From Pyrinomonadaceae bacterium (lineage in GTDB: Bacteria; Acidobacteriota; Blastocatellia; Pyrinomonadales; Pyrinomonadaceae), in the NCBI GenBank assembly GCA_023717565.1, contig JAMQPI010000171.1, forward strand, positions 1 to 62,402: a stretch of DNA of 62,402 nucleotides. Direction: 5' to 3'. Positions 59,321-62,402 of this stretch are shown here, one piece after another; position 1 is the first letter of the stretch; every line of letters starts with the position of its first letter. The translations under genes were made by a program, and so were the position numbers. The notes beneath the pieces are model-generated. The model did not search any database. It saw only the letters and a list, made by a program, of their open reading frames with translations, and had not been told where the DNA came from.

Positions 59321-59722
59321 TCAGGCCTCCTGCACCCGCGTATAGGCATCGGGTGCGACGGGCGGCGGCCCGTTCACTAAACTGGCTCGGCGGCGCATGC
59401 GGCTAAAAATGAAAAGGTTGAAGAAATGCATTGCGCCCAGGACCAGTAGCACCATCCCCACCTTAACGGACAGTGCCTCAATGCCCTCCTGCGGCGTTGC
59501 CACGTCGTAACCCAGCTTCAAGGCGAGGCTGACGTAGCCAAAGTTGATCAGGTAGAAACCGACCACCAGCAGGTGGTTGACGGAATCCGCCAGAGCTTCG
59601 TTACCGTGGAACACATCTACGAGGAAAACGCGCCCGTTCTTATGAAGCGTGCGAGCAACCCAGATGGTGAGTCCAATACTGATGGACAGGTAAATCAGGT
59701 AGGTGGTTATCCCTATGGTCAT
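59321..59722 (-). CDS. Four-helix membrane protein, first gene of the TetR-controlled operon
   Basis: A 133-aa protein with three or four hydrophobic helices (about 5-25, 47-67, 80-105). No family recognised with certainty. AAGGAGGT lies six bases before the ATG, fixing the start; the upstream open frame runs into the operator. It is the first gene after the TTGACA promoter. Its pairing with two DCC thiol proteins suggests a membrane redox partner, but that is inference. Confidence 0.7.
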   Translation of the reverse strand: MTIGITTYLIYLSISIGLTIWVARTLHKNGRVFLVDVFHGNEALADSVNHLLVVGFYLINFGYVSLALKLGYDVATPQEGIEALSVKVGMVLLVLGAMHFFNLFIFSRMRRRASLVNGPPPVAPDAYTRVQEA

Positions 59723-59741
59723 TGTGAACCTCCTTCCAAAT

Positions 59742-59755
59742 TTGAACACGTTCAA
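59742..59755. promoter_or_regulatory. Probable TetR operator, copy 1
   Basis: TTGAACACGTTCAA, a TTGAAC-N2-GTTCAA palindrome, lies just downstream of the -10 box of the operon promoter and 20 bases before the first ATG. Confidence 0.65.
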
Positions 59756-59764
59756 CTACGGGCC

Positions 59765-59793
59765 AGACTACGCCCATAGTTAGAGGGTGTCAA
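59765..59793 (-). promoter_or_regulatory. Sigma-70-type promoter of the TetR operon
   Basis: On the minus strand TTGACA (59793-59788) and TAGTCT (59770-59765) are 17 bases apart, with the transcript start expected about 59758. The two palindromes sit immediately on either side. Confidence 0.65.
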
Positions 59794-59799
59794 GAGGTT

Positions 59800-59817
59800 T
59801 CTTGAACGCGTTCAAGA
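59800..59817. promoter_or_regulatory. Probable TetR operator, copy 2
   Basis: TCTTGAACGCGTTCAAGA is a perfect 18-base palindrome six bases upstream of the -35 box. Its centre is 60 bases from the centre of copy 1, allowing both sites to be bound on nearly the same helix face. Confidence 0.7.
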
Positions 59818-59925
59818 TTATTGAAAAAGCTGACATCTGACGCGTCAGCTCACAGGGTTCAGCCTATTTGCGGAGATGGGCCCGCTACGAGAATGATGGG
59901 GTTTTACGGGGATATCTGCTCTAGC

Positions 59926-60159
59926 TTAAGGCTCCACCAGGTGCTTCTTGATATTGCGCTGCCATGACTCGTAGTTTCTGATGCGCCTCTTGGCTTGCTT
60001 GTGAGTTAGGTTCATTTCCCGCGCCACATAGCTGATTCGCTCAGAGCGATCGTTCTTCTTGTCCCGAGGGTCCCCGGGCGCTTTCAAATAAAGCTTGTAT
60101 GCGAACGTCCACTCCTGCTTGACCTCTTCGGTTGCCTGTTGTCCACGCAGTTCCGGCAT
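59926..60159 (-). CDS. Small basic hypothetical protein
   Basis: A 77-aa protein, strongly charged, with a helix-turn-helix-like stretch ERISYVAREMNLTHKQAKRRIRNYESW. A DNA- or RNA-binding role is possible, but no family is recognised. AGAGGT lies six bases before the ATG, so it is probably translated. Confidence 0.6.
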   Translation of the reverse strand: MPELRGQQATEEVKQEWTFAYKLYLKAPGDPRDKKNDRSERISYVAREMNLTHKQAKRRIRNYESWQRNIKKHLVEP

Positions 60160-60306
60160 CTTTACCTCTTAAGGATTAATTGGATTGAAAAACGAAATTG
60201 CGGCAGCTTCGAAATGCTTAGCTTTATTACTCGGCAACGCTCTGGACTGCGCCGTTGAGCGGTACATACTAACATACGAGGGAAAACTCGTTGCAGACTA
60301 AAGTTC

Positions 60307-60329
60307 GGGGAAGCGGAGATCCGCTCCCC
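60307..60329. repeat. GGGGAAGCGGA/TCCGCTCCCC inverted repeat
   Basis: A short perfect-stem hairpin in the 216-base gap between divergent genes, about 45 bases before the oxidoreductase start. It has no U-tract and could be an operator. The remaining gap holds nothing else I can support. Confidence 0.4.
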
Positions 60330-60375
60330 TCAGCTGTCCCTGACTGCCGCCTCGTGACTGGGGTATGATGGCGCG

Positions 60376-61380
60376 ATGAAAAACAAACAGATAATTTTGG
60401 CTAGTCGGCCGACTGCCATGCCTGCCCAGGACAATTTCGCGATCGTAGATGCAGAGTTACCGCAACCGAGGGATGGAGAGGTCCTGGTTCGAACTCGCTA
60501 CCTGTCTGTCGATCCGTACATGCGTGGTCGGATGAGCGACCGCAAGTCTTATGTGGCCCCGTTTGCTGTAAATGAAGTCATGAATGGTGGCGTGGTTGGT
60601 GAAGTAATTGAATCGCGTTCAGCCGCCTTTAAACCCGGCGACATCGTAACCGGACAACTCCCCTGGCAGCTTTACACCGTCGCCAAAGCAGCAGAACTAA
60701 GAAAGATTGATCCGAACCTGGCTCCGGTTACAACCGCTCTGGGAGTATTGGGTATGCCGGGTCTGACTGCCTACTTCGGTCTGATGGACATAGGTAAACC
60801 CCGAGAGGGAGAAACCGTCGTCGTTTCCGGCGCGGCAGGTGCGGTGGGGATGACTGTATGCCAGATCGCCAAGATCCAGGGCTGTCGAGTAGTTGGTATT
60901 GCAGGCAGTGACGAGAAAAACGAATATCTGGAGCACGAGTTGTGGGTCGACCGCACTATCAACTATAAGACAGCCGTTGACATGAAGCAGGCCCTGAAGG
61001 ATGCGTGCCCCAACGGAGTGGATATCTATTTCGACAATGTCGGCGGATCGGTTTCAGATGCAGTGCTGCCGCTCGTTAACAAGGGTGCGCGAATAATCAT
61101 TTGCGGGCAAATCTCACTCTATAACCTTGAACAACCTGACGTTGGGCCGCGCCCTCAACCGTACCTGTTAGTCAATCGTGCGCTCATGCAGGGATTTATT
61201 ATCACGGACTACGCTCCCCGCTTTGCCGAGGGAGTGATCCAACTGGGGCGGTGGTTGGCTGAAGGAAAGATGAAGTACGCCGAGAACATCGTTGATGGGT
61301 TTGAGAATACTCCGCAGGCCTTTCTGGGCTTATTTAGTGGCGAGAACTTGGGCAAGCAATTGGTAAGAGTAGAAGACTGA
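60376..61380 (+). CDS. NADP-dependent zinc-free MDR oxidoreductase (CurA/YncB type)
   Basis: A 334-aa medium-chain dehydrogenase/reductase without zinc ligands. YLSVDPYMRGRMSD (about 45-58) and VVSGAAGAVGMTVCQIAK (about 150-167, dinucleotide site) place it with CurA/YncB and the leukotriene B4/15-oxoprostaglandin reductase group, which reduces carbon-carbon double bonds of enones with NADPH. Length is typical. Single gene. Confidence 0.9.
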   Translation: MKNKQIILASRPTAMPAQDNFAIVDAELPQPRDGEVLVRTRYLSVDPYMRGRMSDRKSYVAPFAVNEVMNGGVVGEVIESRSAAFKPGDIVTGQLPWQLYTVAKAAELRKIDPNLAPVTTALGVLGMPGLTAYFGLMDIGKPREGETVVVSGAAGAVGMTVCQIAKIQGCRVVGIAGSDEKNEYLEHELWVDRTINYKTAVDMKQALKDACPNGVDIYFDNVGGSVSDAVLPLVNKGARIIICGQISLYNLEQPDVGPRPQPYLLVNRALMQGFIITDYAPRFAEGVIQLGRWLAEGKMKYAENIVDGFENTPQAFLGLFSGENLGKQLVRVED

Positions 61381-61385
61381 ATGAC

Positions 61386-62153
61386 TCAGAAGCGGTGAGA
61401 CGGGCGGCCGACGTGGATATGGGGTCCGGTGGCCGTGCCTGGGATTGCCGTCCGGAATGCGAGAAAGGGAATTCCATTAGCGCGAAGGTAGTTCATTAAC
61501 AACTGACCTTCAGGGGCGTCCGGATGAAGAGACACATCCATGGCATTGCGATGATCCAGACGCCAGCGGTCGTGAATTGCTCCCTGACCAAATACTCCAA
61601 CCGGCAGCTGCCTCTTGAACGAATCCTGGAAGAATCGTTGCACTCTCCACGCGTCTGACAATGCCCACGTACCGGCACCACTGAAGCGGATATATGACGT
61701 AGTCCTCACCAGGCTTCCCTTGCGCAATGGTGTCCTGGACATCTGAGCCTCGGCTTGGGCTTCGAGCATCGTATCGGCAATCTGGGTGTCGGCATTTGCC
61801 ATTTGGCTTTGGGCCTCGTTGATTTTCCCTTTTGCGGCAGCCACCGCAGTTTCCGCTTCGACGAGCTGGTTTCGCGAGATGAGTCCTTCGGCGAACAGTT
61901 TTTGTGCTTGAACCAGTTTTTCCTCTGAACTGCTCACATTACGCTCGTAGATAGCCAATAACTTCGCAAGGCTCGTTTTGTAGTCTTTGGTCGCCTTAAT
62001 GAAGTCCTCGCGGAGCCGTGATAACTCGTTGGCCGGCCTGGTTTCTGTACGTTTCCTTGTCTGGGCGTTGGCGTCTACTTGGAATAAGAGTGCCACGGCG
62101 ACCAGCAGCGGGAGTCCATTTGACCGAACTTTGTGTATTATTGCCAGAATCAT
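61386..62153 (-). CDS. Exported coiled-coil protein with M15-like peptidase domain
   Basis: A 255-aa protein with signal peptide (about 13-31), a coiled coil (about 45-135, alternating charged and Ala/Gln-rich residues), and a C-terminal domain with DHRNAMDVSL and TGPHIHVGRPS. The H-x4-D and H-x-H arrangement fits metal ligands of M15/VanY-type peptidases that trim peptidoglycan peptides; this is a motif-based call. The ATG at 62153 has GGGAAG upstream; a TTG/GTG extension of 14 codons exists. Convergent with the oxidoreductase, six bases apart. Confidence 0.65.
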   Translation of the reverse strand: MILAIIHKVRSNGLPLLVAVALLFQVDANAQTRKRTETRPANELSRLREDFIKATKDYKTSLAKLLAIYERNVSSSEEKLVQAQKLFAEGLISRNQLVEAETAVAAAKGKINEAQSQMANADTQIADTMLEAQAEAQMSRTPLRKGSLVRTTSYIRFSGAGTWALSDAWRVQRFFQDSFKRQLPVGVFGQGAIHDRWRLDHRNAMDVSLHPDAPEGQLLMNYLRANGIPFLAFRTAIPGTATGPHIHVGRPSHRF

Positions 62154-62312
62154 CGATTTCTTCCCAAAAGAAGCTAACGTACGATGCCTGCCCAAAGTTT
62201 AGTTCCTGGCTGAGCGCCTGTACAGTTCCCACAGTTGCCGTTGGGCCTCGTTTCCATGTAGCTCGGGTCTCGCCTTGCTTGTTGCCCTGTAATAGTGCAT
62301 AGTGACGCACGG

Positions 62313-62402
62313 TTAATCCTTCTCTCGCGCATCGACGGTGATGCGCCCCGCGCGGAAGTTTACTAGCGCTGGCGTTTTTGGATGGTTCGAGAGCAGGCTG
62401 AT
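62313..62402 (-). CDS. 3' end of a gene cut by the window edge
   Basis: The minus-strand frame is open from the edge to TAA at 62315-62313 and gives 29 residues (ending FRAGRITVDAREKD) with protein-like composition. Too short to identify. The gap 62154-62312 holds nothing I can support. Confidence 0.4.
   Translation of the reverse strand: MSLLSNHPKTPALVNFRAGRITVDAREKD

Overview
The window looks like a chromosomal segment of a free-living Acidobacteriota bacterium, probably class Blastocatellia. This is inferred from the gene families: a VWFA-related protein of the acidobacterial type (29530-30597), a paired DUF1592/DUF1552 operon, an ankyrin protein with the N-terminal domain common in Acidobacteria and Planctomycetes, many exported proteins with Pro/Thr linkers, and good Shine-Dalgarno sites. 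I see no rRNA, tRNA, CRISPR array, insertion sequence or prophage.

Layout. 1-6.9 kb: the tail of an ECF sigma factor with a TPR-like C-terminus, an ankyrin protein, and three YCII/DGPF-domain genes. Two DGPF genes are preceded by a TGTCGA-N16/17-CG[A/T]C promoter, the pattern reported for ECF42 sigma factors. A truncated ECF sigma gene, a VOC-protein remnant and an AT-rich three-gene insert (DUF1801, ester cyclase, RibD-C) show that this area has been rearranged. 7.3-11.2 kb: an exported DUF1592 cytochrome c/DUF1552 Tat-exported pair. 11.8-16.0 kb: a respiratory operon of Rieske protein, cytochrome b fused to cytochrome c, small cytochrome c, a porin-like protein with one haem motif, and an AraC-type HTH protein. 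16.1-21.5 kb (minus strand): signal peptidase I, RNase III, an exported helical protein and a transpeptidase with a very basic N-terminus. 22.3-25.2 kb: a histidine kinase/NtrC-type regulator pair. 25.3-28.1 kb: a run of lipoprotein and exported genes (DUF4349, DsbD N-domain and others).

31.3-43.5 kb is the most interesting part. It is a plus-strand cell-envelope cluster: DUF1175 (with NlpC/P60-like motifs), a 1631-aa alpha-2-macroglobulin with an intact thioester motif, a polytopic membrane protein, a fusion of penicillin-binding transpeptidase, SpoIID and gluzincin metallopeptidase, and an exported DUF3352-like protein. The DUF1175/macroglobulin pairing recalls the yfaS-yfaT locus of E. coli. 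The fusion gene carries two large purine-arm/pyrimidine-arm inverted repeats inside its reading frame. Three similar inverted repeats lie at gene 3' ends (28.5, 30.6 and 43.5 kb). An orphan LysW-like zinc-ribbon carrier lies at 30.7 kb.

43.6-62.4 kb: S9 peptidase, gamma-glutamyltransferase, a polyferredoxin-TPR fusion, a 1343-aa exported protein with two discoidin domains and a sugar-dehydrogenase propeller, DoxX-like, DUF2804 and VHEWGTFTS-type proteins, and a five-gene minus-strand operon (membrane protein, DCC, TetR, epimerase, DCC). That operon has a TTGACA promoter flanked by two TTGAAC-N2-GTTCAA palindromes. A CurA/YncB-type oxidoreductase, an M15-like peptidase and a gene cut by the right edge close the window.
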